From assembly GCF_021134715.1 (NCBI RefSeq), contig NC_060024.1, forward strand, positions 1,612,001 through 1,676,000: a DNA stretch of 64,000 bases, in the 5' to 3' direction. Position numbers and translations under genes: made by a program. The notes below the pieces were generated by a model. The model saw only the letters and a program-made list of their open reading frames with translations. It ran no database searches and was not told where the DNA came from. Source of the DNA: Daphnia pulex. Lineage: Eukaryota; Arthropoda; Branchiopoda; Diplostraca; Daphniidae. Positions 40,986 to 52,579 of this stretch are shown piece by piece; position 1 is the stretch's first letter, and each line of letters opens with the position of its first letter.

Positions 40986-42269
40986 TACCAAATCCCATGG
41001 TAGGCTAATCAGTTTATTGAACAAACTCGGTGAAACACGTAAGTAAATGGTAAGAAAAAATTGGATAACTTTTCTTCACTTCGGAAAAATTGAGTAGCAA
41101 ACAAAGTTCATCTACGTAGCACTTCTCTTTTGGAAAATGATTCTGCTTACATACTAACTTATTGGTCCACCGATAGCTTACAAGTCTGTTGCAAGGGCCG
41201 ATCCACTCATTCTTGTTAAAACTAGAAACTGTATTTTTTTATTTTATGATAGCATCTTTATAGTGTTTTCTAGTGCATTAGATTTATTCGCATGTATATT
41301 TCAAAAGAAATTAAATTTATTTTTAATTAGGAAAATGAAAAAATTATCGTGAAAATCAAAAGTCAAACTCAAAGTGAGTCACATTTTGTCCAACGGCAAA
41401 ACTTTGAAATTACGTCAAACGGTTAAATGTCGAATGCTATTAGATGGTGCCGATTATTAGCAACTCGTGTACGGGAATGTAATCGGTAAAAGTAGTCGCT
41501 GGAATAGGGCTGTGGCCTGGGCTAAAGAAAAAAATCCCATAAAATATCAACCCATCGAGGCATTTTTTTACGGGGCGGGCGACGGGTTGAACCTCCGGGT
41601 AGGCGGGCCAACCCGAACGGTGGCGCCATCTAGTAGTGACATAGAGAAGCTCGTTATTCAAATGCCTGCGACCTCAAGAAAGACCTAGAAATATTGCCGC
41701 CAAATGCTCTACGAGAATTTCGTAGCATAAAAAGTAGTATAAGTGGTAGAAAATGGCGTTCAGGGGTGTTCAAAAAACATCATTAACGTGTCACTGTTAG
41801 AAGAAGAAGATAATTAAGAAATTTAGGGTCACCATGGGTCATAAAAAAAATACCGTCCGGGCCACGGCCCGGGTAAAAATCGGGTCAAACCATTTTTTGT
41901 AAAAACTTTAAAAAATTCCATAAATTTCACCTACCTCCTCTAAAAGGTAGAACTCCTGTTCAGCGTTTCACTTAATCATTTACTTAAGAGCTCGGTTTTC
42001 GAAAGGCACTTAAAAGTTGTTACATTTGTCGGATTTCTTCTCATTGTTCATAAAGAATTTTGCCCATCTCCATTTAAATGACCTTGTAGCCCTATAGCGT
42101 TAGACGCGCGGCGGCGTTGAGCTAAAGAGGAAGAATTCTTACTGTAGTTGCGCTTATTTTGAAGATTTTGCATAATCTTCTGCTTGATGCCATACTATAA
42201 ATCAAAACATACAAAATCTTTATTTTCCAAGAAAGATCCTCTCTATATATTAACCGAATTGTAGCTTAC
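40986..42269. other. Spacer, no gene supported
   Basis: A plus-strand frame at 41467-41688 has no recognisable domain. A GC-rich patch (ccgggccacggcccgggt) lies near 41,858. Nothing else could be assigned. Confidence 0.4.
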
Positions 42270-42710
42270 CCATTTTTTGATGGAATCTTCACGTCATAGC
42301 TGCGGTCAGCTACCTCTGGATGATCCTCAACTATCATGCGGCAATATTCTTCGAACATTGTAGGGGTCGGATTGGGACATATTTCATACATATGTCTGCC
42401 GAAATAGTTCACCAGGCGCACCATCTTCGAGACTAAGCGTTTTTGTTCTTTAGCGTCCTGGAGTCACATCGAGTTTAGGCAGAGTCAAACGCAGCAGTGG
42501 AACATCTTTATTGGAGGGCAACACAGTAGATTCCTCGGAAGGCAAGACAGTGGCTTTTTCGTAAGGCAAGAGAGGCGCTTCTACGGTGGCCAACAGTTCA
42601 GTTAACAGAAGACATTCGGGGGCCAACAGAGGGTCGATGATAACGATGTCTGGTGTGACGTTATTCGAAGCGTCTTCGTCTTCCGAGTTTTTTCTTCGTG
42701 CGCTGGACAT
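42270..42710 (-). pseudogene. Unrecognised protein fragment with frameshift
   Basis: An ATG at 42710 opens MSSARRKNSEDEDASNNVTP and an acidic, Leu/Pro-rich stretch that ends in a stop at 42450. One frame over, the reading continues with AKEQKRLVSKMVRLVNYFGR and MFEEYCRMIVEDHPEVADRS to a GTAAGC donor near 42270. This second part looks like the helical region of uncharacterised arthropod proteins that often accompany transposons, but I cannot name a family. A one-base shift near 42,450 separates the halves, so the gene is probably broken. Confidence 0.4.
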
Positions 42711-42980
42711 GACGCAAACATCACGGACAAACTGTCTCCGACCGTTGGAGTGCCTTTGTGGGAATTGTCGTCTCGAGAGTACGATGACGAGCGGCCTCTA
42801 AAAATATTTTGGGAAGACCATTAAGCAAATGTATCTAATACCTTGTAACACAATAGAAATAATTTTTCCGAATATATTGTACTTGCCTCTAGGTGTAGAG
42901 TTTTTCTTCAGCTAAGCGATTATGTTTTTTTCCTTGTTCTTCAAAATCACGTCCGACCCGTATTCCACATCACTTCCAAA

Positions 42981-43262
42981 CTAAAAATCATTGTAATAAG
43001 TGAGAATATCTGAAACTTTGGTATTACTATCTCCTCCCAAATCCTCAATTGACTTGTCTTTCAGCATTTTATGCAGTAATTTCTTTCTCAGATATGGAAT
43101 ATCTGAATACGATTGCGTTGAAATAAGAGGTAGTTGAATACCTTTATTTCTCCTATTTCCCTCGCTATAACTTACTTTGACTTTTCTATGAAAATCCAAA
43201 GTGAAATCAAGAATATCCGGAACAAAAACCAACTGTGGGAGAATGAGGCGGAAAACGATGTA
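42981..43262 (-). CDS. Unrecognised protein C-terminal exons
   Basis: Reading minus strand, LPQLVFVPDILDFTLDF ends at a GTAAGT donor near 43,175. An acceptor near 43,140 joins to GIQLPLISTQSYSDIPYLRK, running to a stop at 42981. The intron is very short (under 50 bases), so direct read-through as one frame (42981-43232) is an alternative. No domain recognised; it may belong to the same decayed locus as 42270-42710. Confidence 0.3.
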   Translation of the reverse strand, partial: YIVFRLILPQLVFVPDILDFTLDFHRKVKVSYSEGNRRNKGIQLPLISTQSYSDIPYLRKKLLHKMLKDKSIEDLGGDSNTKVSDILTYYNDF

Positions 43263-44556
43263 ATATGTAAAGCTTTGAAGCTTACCAGATGTCTCTCCGT
43301 CGCTTTTGCAAGCATTCTTTGTTCGAAAAAAAGGTGACCATTACCTCCACCCTATCTACATTTCCCGAGATTTTTCTATATTTTTTTTCTAATGTAAAAA
43401 AAGCCGTAATTCTTGCACATTTTCTTTACCCTGCCAGACTTGTCCTTCACAGTATTACTATTATTAAAGGAAAAAGTTTTCTGAAAAGTTTTCAGGGGGG
43501 GGAGAAAGGTGGCGTATTTAATTCTAGAAATAAAATTGCCAAAAAGTTGTAAGGCTTCTCTTGTCACTGTAATATAGTTGTGCGTGTAAGGTATTTCAGT
43601 GTGTGTATTGAAACAAATGGCAGTTTAGGTTACAAATGAATAACATCGTGAGGTAGATCAAATTATGCGTTTCATTTTTTGTGTTCTTCCGCTATGTACG
43701 GCGTCTCTTGCCAAACCCCCTCTTTCAGCAGAGTAACTCTTGGTGGACAGGACCCCAAGAGACAAGACGGATGTATGTGGCATAGCAAGTAGGGATAAGG
43801 CGAAACCCAGTGTAATCCTCCATTGCTAAAATCAAAAATTGTTACACGTATAAATGCCAAAATTTATGACTAAGTATAAGTGAACCAACCTGAAGGAGTC
43901 CAAATACCATCTCATGTTTAGACATTTTCCACCCCAATATCCTTTCAGCCCTAACTCTCTCTTCAAATATGAGAGTACTTCATATTTGAAATGGAGTTCC
44001 TTGGTAACGACGATGACGATGTCCACTTTTTTACTGCTTATTAGTCAAAGACGTAAGTAAATTTTTTAGTACACATTTAATCCCTTCATTATTTACCTGA
44101 ACGTAGATGAGACCCGCATCCCTCTTGATTTGGCCTCTTCGTTTAATGTGCGTAAAGTTTCTCTGTCAACAGCATAGGGCAAAAAAAATTACCTCAATCA
44201 TTTCAGTGTTAATTTTGTTTATCCCTAGCAGCACTCTAAATTTTACGGTTGTAACGCGCAGAATATTTCTAGCAGACAAGTTTTAGCCACAGTTTCTGTA
44301 AGTACTTAACTACTTAATTTTTATCTTGCACGATTTATGTTATGGCTGTAAAATATTTTATTTTGCAGTAGACTTTGTATTGTTTTGTTGATAAGAAAAA
44401 AATATTTCATATTGGTGAGGCACATGTATGGTTGTGAATGGGGAAAGTTTTCTTCCTCGCACTCGTAGCAGGCGTCGTCGTATAACACCCACACCGTACA
44501 GTGCAATGACGTCTCAAAGGGCAATTTAGTGTTCCATATGCGATAATCAAACTGAG
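43263..44556. other. Spacer, no gene supported
   Basis: Short minus-strand frames at 43672-44026 have no recognisable domain. Nothing else stands out. Confidence 0.35.
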
Positions 44557-47254
44557 ATGCCAAAATTGTTTTTCAGGCACATTGTAGAATATCATAGTGA
44601 AACAAAATCTTTTTTTACTCTGTGTTCTGTTGCTCCATGCAACAATCGAGCATTCACCGTGTATTCTACCTTTCTTCGTCATTGGTATTTGTGTCATCAT
44701 AATCGAGGACGAAATCCACCTGTCCAAAATCATGGTATATTTAGTTTAATACATCTACTACGAAGCTATATTGCCTGACACTTTAATACGGTGATTATGT
44801 GATTATTATGCATCGTATGACTTGAATATTTTTTTCTTATAGAACTGCTGGACGTAGATTTGAACTGTGAAACTGATTCCGGTGAGAATGAGGCTGTTGC
44901 ACTACAACCAGCAAATGAAGATGATGAAGTTTCCGTGACAGATGCAACTATAACTCGACCGGCTATTTCAAAAGATATCTTCACGGCTGGTTTTCTTCTT
45001 GCCCTCAGACATCAGCATTTCCTAAGCTTTGAAACTCTTGCCTTCGTCCAGAAATATTGACGAGATTTTCGCGATGTGGTTAATAGAATTTGAAGTAACT
45101 TATATAGTCTTGCACTACCTTTGTGCCACATTTACTACTGACGACGCATTTGTAAACTTTTTTTGTCTACTTATTCAGCATAAATAGGCTTTGTTGATAC
45201 CTTCGTCAACGAGAAGTAAACCTGAATATAAACAGGCCATGGCGGAAATCAAGGCTCCAATCTACCAAACACGCAACCAAATGGAGCGATGCTGGGCACG
45301 AAACTTTCCTACAACTCTTCAGTTTTTTGTTTCGCACGGTTCCTGTTTCGCGGAGTATCACTGGAAGCGCATCGCAGATGGCACATTACAAATTGGACAG
45401 AATAAAGATAAAGGTTACATCATTCCATTTTTTAAATTACTCCAACAATTGTTGTCCGTTAAGTCTGTGTACGATGCCACCCTCAACAGCTTTGAACGTA
45501 TTAAAGTGACTGGAGACACAGGAGTCTACTCTGATGTATGGGATGGGAGATACGTAAAAACCTACAAACTTTTTATACGATTGAATGGGGTAGTATTGGG
45601 CTTTCAATTGTATTGGGACGAGGTTGAACCTGCCAATCTGGTCGGAAGCAAGAAAGGGGAGCACAAAGTTGTCATTTTTTACTGGAGTTTGATGAATCTT
45701 CCTCCTACTTCTAGGTCGACCTTGCGTAGTATACAACTACTCGGCAAAGTAAACAGTTCTCTTCTTTAAAAAATTGGCATGATGGAATTTTTGAGACCGG
45801 TATTGAAAGACCTCGCAGGTTTGCAAATGGGCGTTAAACTGTCAATTAGAAATGAAGAGCGGGAATGGCATGGGTTTCTTACAAACTGCGCCGGAGATAT
45901 GCCAGCAAGTAATAAAATGGCCGGATTTAAAGAGAGTGTCAGTGGTGCTGAAAGTCCTTGCCGAATGTGTCATATAAAAAGGGAACAGATTGACTTGGTC
46001 CATCATGAACATGACTGTAGATTGCGAGATATACTAAGCTATACAACTAAAGTGGAGGAAATCGAAGTGGCTGAAAACGTAAAAGACATAGAAGAGCTCT
46101 TCTAAGTATATAGCATTAACGAACAATCGTGTCTGTCGTCTTTAGATATCTTCGATGCAACCAAAGCTATTCCTAGTGATTACATGCACCTTTCCGACGA
46201 GGGATTCCTAAACTTGGAACTGAAATTCTTACTGAGAGTTTTGATTGCGGAAAAGAGGATAGATCTTAACCAAGTAAACTGCGATTTATCTCTATTGAAA
46301 TCGCGAAGGCAATTTACTACTCTCCCTAAAATCAAATATGATGAAGTAATGGGCGACGGAAAATTATCATTTTCCGCTTCTGAAATGTTTTCACTGTCAA
46401 TTATGATACCCCTATCTCTTGCTCAATATGTGACCTGCGATGAAAGCCCACATTATACAAACTATATCTTTCTATTGCGCATATGTGCATCTTTTTAGTA
46501 TTACACCTTTACCGAGTATCAGCTTAAGCTCACTCAGTTAGACAAAGAAAGTCAAAATTCCGCTTTTGTTGTACTGTTCCCCAAGATTTCGGGCTATTCA
46601 ATTATCCCAAAACTTCATTATTTGCTCCATTTTATTTCCCAGATTAGATTGCAGGGGCCACCGCAATACTCGTCTTGTTATCGATACGAATCCAAAAATT
46701 CTCCACTAAAAAAAATTATACGACTGATTTGTAATTATAAGAATGTTGATTTTTTGTTGGCCTTCAACCACCAACAACTCCTTGGCCTTGCAATAAAATC
46801 TGAGGGAGAGGCGGAATTTTTCTGTGGCGGAAAAGATTTCCAATTTTTGGCTTTTTATAAATATAAAAAGCAAACAGTTCAAGGTTGTCGGTGGTTCGCT
46901 TTATTTCCCCCTGCCTTGCTTAGTCGAAATAAATTTGTTATTTCCTCTGTAAAGACCTTGAAAGTATCTGGCATACCCTGTCAGAAAGGATTTGTGTTTC
47001 TTAAAGCAATAGAAAATTCCATGCCTGTCTTTTGGAGATTATCAACTGTGTTGATTCAAGACAACGATAAAGTATTCATCTTCGAAAATTTGATGACTCT
47101 CTTTTTTTCCGATGACCACTCATTTATTGTAAAACCAAGTGAAACTTTTTTTGCTATTTCTCATTTTTCTTCTTTGTTATTCAATTGTCGACTGCAGTCT
47201 TTTGTATTGCAAAATAATATTCACGTTACACCTAACTATTACAACATGTTGTAG
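44557..47254 (+). pseudogene. Transposase-like gene (animal CACTA-like type), three in-frame stops
   Basis: The first part (44557-44733) has a C2H2-like finger, CSVAPCNNRAFTVYSTFLRHWYLCH in outline, ending at a GTATAT donor. A second exon starts near 44843 with an acidic region. From 45191 to 47254 a single frame runs about 690 codons with only three stops, TAA at 45767, TAA at 46103 and TAG at 46496, and no frameshift. Motifs of the animal transposase-like family follow in order: the NLVGSKKGEHKVVIFYW region, FLRPVLKDLAGLQ, AIPSDYMHLSDEGF (MHD/EG type) and IIPKLHYLLHF near the C-terminus. Frames between 45,060 and 45,190 are broken. The superfamily name is tentative. Confidence 0.6.
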
Positions 47255-47335
47255 GTGTATGTTTTCAATGAAGTGAACTAATAAACATGACATTACCTTA
47301 AAACTATTTCAACGGTATTTAAACCCATATTTGGG

Positions 47336-47580
47336 GAAGTAGTGGACGCAGAGAGCGTCAACGCATTGGAAAAAGGAATGAGGCTCTGGTTTTGAACCCC
47401 AGCTGAACCCGTCATAAAACTGTAAGTAGCGCCCTTGAGACAGGATTCTTGATTGCTTTCAAGGATATGACGTTAAATATACTGTGGTGTGTTCAATCAC
47501 ATCTAAACTGAATGCGCTTTGAGCATATAATGGAAAGGCGCCATATAAATACGTACATTACATTACATTTCAGTTGCTCA
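47336..47580 (+). mobile_element. tRNA-derived SINE
   Basis: The head has tRNA promoter-like boxes: agtggacgcagagagcgtca (A-box region, imperfect) and GGTTTTGAACCCC (B box, one change from GGTTCGAACCCC). The body includes gtagcgcccttgagacagg, and the tail aaaggcgccatataaatacg ends in a short tacatta repeat. This layout and tail resemble tRNA-SINEs widespread in animals. It differs from the 40.3-41.0 kb family. Confidence 0.6.
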
Positions 47581-49969
47581 TTTCTCTACGTTACTGTGGT
47601 TATCAAGCGTACGTACTATGCACATGTAATCCACGTTTTCACCGACAATACAAAAGCGCGCAATCCGGTTGAAAGGATTGGAAATACCATAACCCCAACT
47701 ACTGGTTGTTTAAGTGCAGCTACACTTATACTCCTTGACGCAAATTACATACTTAGAGCAATTTTTCATACTTGTTTCATAAAAAGGAGTAATCAAGTAA
47801 GTGAATACTTAAAATAGTAAGTGTTTTGCAGGTTTGTTAGGTGGATTTTTACAAAAAAGTGGCGTGGGCCACTGAACTACTTAGTTTTCAGTGTCAATCC
47901 GCCGCTGTGTGATGAGGACGATACGCTTTGATTGTGCATATAATAGTTATATAATTTTTCTATAATATATATATAATATATAATAGCGCATATAATTTTT
48001 CTTTTCTTTCCATTCAGTTTCTTGTGTGTGGTTTTGCGAGGCGGGACCCTAACTTGATAAGAATAGCTGAGACTAACCCTGTGAGAAATGTTGTTGCATT
48101 GCAATGTCGATCATCCCGCTGTTATGATTGCGCTGCTGCCGATGCGATTGGTGCCCGAAGCTTTTCGGAGAGTCAATTGCCTATAAATCAACGGACTTTC
48201 CCGCACTTGGGTGATCATCAATGAGTCTCATACATGCCAATGTCCGGCCATTTTTTTTATTTCACGCAGGACGCCGCCTTTTAACTGGAAACATCTGTCC
48301 ACCTCATTTACTTTTTCACCCGAAAATAGTATAATAATATTCTGGGCCCACATGAATATTATCTCCGCATCATCTTCTCGATTGTTGTTGTTGTTTGCCG
48401 CCCGGATATCCCCCCTTAAATAGTTGTACCGCACGAACTTTAACAGATCATTTTTGTTTTGCCTTGTGTCGGCTCATGTGTTTTTTTTTTTTTTACTTTT
48501 CGGTTAAAACTGACCAAAAAGGCGCACGTGTGCACCGAAACATTCACACAAACAATGGCGCGCTGATGGATACTACACGTGTATTAAATTTCCAGTCCCG
48601 TGTCCTTCCCTCCGGGTGCGCATACACACAAGTCTCAAATGAAAGTATGGGGGATGGCGTGGGCGATGTAAACGTTGACGGATGAGGCTATTAGTAATCG
48701 CTGATTTTTTAATTGCCCTGAGTGCCTATACATCACGACAATATACTGTGTTATACAGGCCCGTGTGAAATGAGTGAACGTCACGAGCGTTTTCATCATC
48801 ATCTTTCCTCCTACTAATTTCGAATGAATTAAAACGCATCGACACCGGTTCATTTCCATAAATGTGTAGCGGCAGATCGATTTTACTTTTTTTTTCTTAT
48901 TCTCGAATTCTTTTCTCACTTGCCAGGGTGTCTAACGGCTGCCCCTTTTGTCTGTTTTATTTACTAATACGCTTAATAATTTATAATGCCCGCTTGTCTC
49001 CTTCCTCTGTCCGTCCACCCCGAATCATTCTTCCTCTTGAGAGAGAGAGAAGAGAAAAACGGTGTGGCTATCGCAATGGGTTACAGCAACAATAACAACA
49101 GATTTTTTTTTCTTTCTATAGCCAATTAAAAGGCTTAAACCCTTTATTTTCGTTTCATGGCATTGCTCCCCATCTTCATCTTCTGGCCGTCGTGTGTCGT
49201 GAAAAAATGCCGGCAAAGAACATACCACCCATATGTAAACAACCAAAACTAGGTAAATACTAAACTTAAGTAACCTACCTACGTCGTTTAAATTAAACCT
49301 TATCTAGTAAACTGGAGACCAAATGCCGGCCTGGAAAAGTATGGGTTCATGGAAGCTTCCCAGCTAGCCACGTATTCCCCAATTCATTCGTGACCTGGCA
49401 TTGAATTCGCTCCCAGCTATTTTGGGAACTGTATGGTATTTATTTGGTTGTAATGATATGAGGCTACTGTGGCCAATTAGCTCCCAATGGTTGCTAAATG
49501 GTACTTGATTAAAAACATTAGCCCATTGTGACCAATTGGATCCCAAAGGTTGCTAATTTTTACAAAACAAATATACAACCATGAAACGATAAAATTTATG
49601 AAACGCTTAGTTTTTGCCATCACATTAAATCATGTTTGTTTTTCATACGGAGGGGGAACACAGAATAACTTGCCTCTGTATCATCGTACGCATCATCATC
49701 AGGAAATGTTGGGATAACAATTGCTTTTGTTTTAATCATTTGAATTGGCCATTTTGATGAAAACACAGAGGGTACACTAAAAACTTGATTGACAACACTT
49801 CATCTGAATTACAAGGGCGAACAAAAAACGCACTTTCATTGTGATATGAGTGACCGACAATAAAGACAGAACCGTACTTATCTTCAATAATATTTTCAAT
49901 CGAAATTACAGAAGCTTGGACGGGTTCATTCTAAAAGAAAAGAGATTGATAGCCCAATGTGATTATGTG
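47581..49969. other. Spacer with minor repeats, no gene supported
   Basis: Open frames here lack domains and good splice context. At about 49,470 and 49,530 two related 30-base words (ccaattagctcccaatggtt and ccaattggatcccaaaggtt) form a direct repeat. A t-run lies near 48,480. Confidence 0.35.
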
Positions 49970-50615
49970 CAGTTTAATAGCAACAATACGAAACACACCT
50001 GTGATGCAAGAGTCTTGTGTGCGAAATCATACAATTTTAAACCAAGTGTGGCCGAGAAAATTCATACAATCCTGCCAAATGCAGGTCTCAATCAAAAGAA
50101 TCAAGAAAGGGGGGATATATCTAGGTGAGAAAGCAATATAAAAGAAGCAAAATGACAGAATCATACCAATTGTAATCTTCACTCACCAACACCAATAACG
50201 CTTTCAATGTGCTCAATATGCACTACAGATGAAACCCACAATCTTGGTCAATCATCCAACAACTATACAAATTGAACAAAATGTACAGTTAGCAGCCATA
50301 CGAAACACAAAGCTAAACACGATTAATACCATGCAAGAGAATTGTGTTCGAAATCATACAATCTTTCACCAAGTGTGGCGAGCAAAATCTTACAATCCTG
50401 CCACATGCAGGTCTCAATCAAAAGAATCAAGAAAGGGTGGATATCTAGGTGAGAAAACAATTTCAAATTAGCAAAACGACAGAATCATACAAATTATAAT
50501 CCTCACCAACGCTTTCAATGTGCTCAACATGCACTACAGATGAAGCCCACAGTGCATAGTCTTGGAAAATCATCCAACAACTTTATAATTGAACAAAATA
50601 AATTTATCAGCAGAC
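49970..50615. repeat. Tandem duplication, ~325-base unit, two copies
   Basis: Unit 1 (about 49,970-50,285) and unit 2 (about 50,285-50,615) share long near-identical blocks such as gcaggtctcaatcaaaagaa, cgctttcaatgtgctcaa and gcactacagatgaa in the same order, offset by about 327 bases. No coding function is visible. Confidence 0.75.
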
Positions 50616-50917
50616 GAATGCATAATTAAAAGGTAAACCGAATAATTACCAAGGCTTTTCCTCGTTAAAACACAAATCAATCATATATAAGACTAAGAAT
50701 TCGGATTCCTTTCAATTGTCTCAACGAAACGACTGATTGAGACGAGATGCGTAGATATTTTATTCATTTCGTTCCATTCATAACTGTGTAACATTTTCAA
50801 TGAATAGAATAGCATGACTACTTCACCACATGAAGCACCGAATTTTCAAAACTATGTCATCACAATCCAGTAAAATTAAATTTAGGTAGTGTGATACCGT
50901 TGAAGTCATTATTGAAT

Positions 50918-52141
50918 TCAACGATTTACAATTCTTCCTGTTCTTGTCTTAATCACAACAGTATTCTCGGTATTTTCATCTTCGGGTTCAATGTCTTCTG
51001 ACTCTTTTTCAATTTCTTCTTTCTTTTTCTTTGCATTCTTTTTAGACGTACGACGTGAAGACGGCGCCACAAACGAACTATCTGAATCAGAGTTGCCAGA
51101 ATCCTTTTTCTTCTTGGCAGCAGTCTTTGAAGTTTTCTTCGGTTGCGATGTAGTCTGTAAACGCTTTCGTACTTTAGCAATCTTTTCCAATTGTCTTTGA
51201 CGGTCTTCTAATGTAAGACGAGTACTAGTTAAGATACGAGTACGACCAAGTCTGTTCTTTCGTTTTTGACTACGGCGAACTTGTGGGGTTGTCGGGCTGA
51301 CTGCGGGAAATGGTCTTATTTCAGCGACGCTAATTACTGGAGTAGGCCAAGTATTTTCTTCTTCTGGTGTCCATTGGATAACATCATTTTGATCAACTTC
51401 AACTTCATTGTCCGTTTCATTATTCATTAAAGAAGCCTGTGCATCCACATGGTTTTCTATAGCGGAAATAATAGTGGCTTCAACTGGAGTAGATTCAACG
51501 TTGTGTTAATGAATTCTGCAACATAAATAAAAATTACTTTAAAATGTTTTTACAAATTCATACTACTTAATTGGCCATTACCTGGTCTGTCAGTGACACT
51601 AGCTGGAGCGTAACTTGATTCAGGAATGACACTTCTATTTGGATATATCCCTGTATTCTCGATTCTGCAAAGACTAGCAACTTCTTTGATAGATATTCGG
51701 CTACCGGGATGTGATTGGATCCAATAATTATAACAATGCTTTAGCCCTGCCTTGAATGGGCCAAATACGGTAACGTCTAGAGGTTGAAGTGCGTGGGAGC
51801 AGTGTGGCGGGAAAGGGAGGATGACTATTCCGTTGTCTTTAGCAAATTTCACCACCTTGTAGTCTATATGATTTTGATGATTGTCCATAATCAGCAGAAT
51901 AGGGTTTGCTTTGGTTGATCTTACAATCCCATGAAAAAAACCATGGAAGCGTAGAAATTGTCACCCGTCATCCAGCCTGATTCGTGAAGCAAGCAACCAT
52001 CGGCACCGTCTTTTATCAACTGTGTGTTAGGCTTCTTTTAAAACAAATACGGGTGGAGTGGTGCCACCAGCGGCATTTACAAATGCCAACATAGTTACAT
52101 TAGATCCTCTTTCAGCAGAAAATGTCTGAGAAACCCAACAA
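50918..52141 (-). pseudogene. pogo/Tigger-type DDE transposase relic
   Basis: Reading 5' to 3' on the minus strand: TFSAERGSNVTMLAFVNAAG (52,140-52,030), GADGCLLHESGWMTGDNFYA (about 52,000-51,930), then LLIMDNHQNHIDYKVVKFAK and PPHCSHALQPLDVTVFGPFK (51,895-51,760), the hallmark of pogo-type DDE domains with the second catalytic Asp in MDNHQNH. The Lys-rich tail 51,448-50,918 ends RTGRIVNR. Frame changes near 51,910 and a stop near 51,505 break it, and the N-terminal DNA-binding half is absent. Upstream lies a cluster of gtgccgaat words that may be the element's end. Confidence 0.8.
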
Positions 52142-52275
52142 ATATAATTGAAGTTTAATAAAGTTTCTCGCGAAAAAATGATAGTTTTAAATATAGGCGG
52201 TGCCGAATTGTCACAATAAAGTGCCGAATGTTTTTTTTTACAAGTCAGTGCTGAATCGTCCGGACGCCGTTTTCC
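52142..52275. repeat. gtgccgaat repeat cluster beside the pogo relic
   Basis: Three related words (ggtgccgaattgtc, agtgccgaatg, agtgctgaatcgtccggac) lie within 75 bases. The same arrangement, with a similar outer end, is found at 39.66-39.77 kb. Confidence 0.5.
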
Positions 52276-52579
52276 TCTGTCGTTAATCCCCCTGTGTGAT
52301 TTTGATAAGCCATACCTTATTAAAACGAGCATTTTTTTCTTGAATTTATGGATTTTTATTATATTTTTACACCCAGTGGTTATAATGTTGCAGGTGGGCC
52401 TGCTGTGTTTTCCTGTCGTTCCCTTTTTGGGGAAAGATTTTGTTTAAATGATTGCTCTTATTCTCCCTGTTTTATTTTGATAAGCTATGGCCGATTAAAA
52501 CGTTATGTTTTAATGATACAAGGTTTGGATTTTTTCCCTCGACACTTTTTTAAATTGCTGAATTCTTTTCTCATTGCTA

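Noticed and set aside
45767..46498. Selenocysteine or programmed stop read-through in the transposase-like gene
   Set aside because: The stops are TAA, TAA and TAG, none is TGA, and nothing marks a recoding signal; simple decay is more likely.
48024..49246. Several 60-95 codon frames as small genes
   Set aside because: They overlap on both strands, have biased composition, and lack motifs and splice support.
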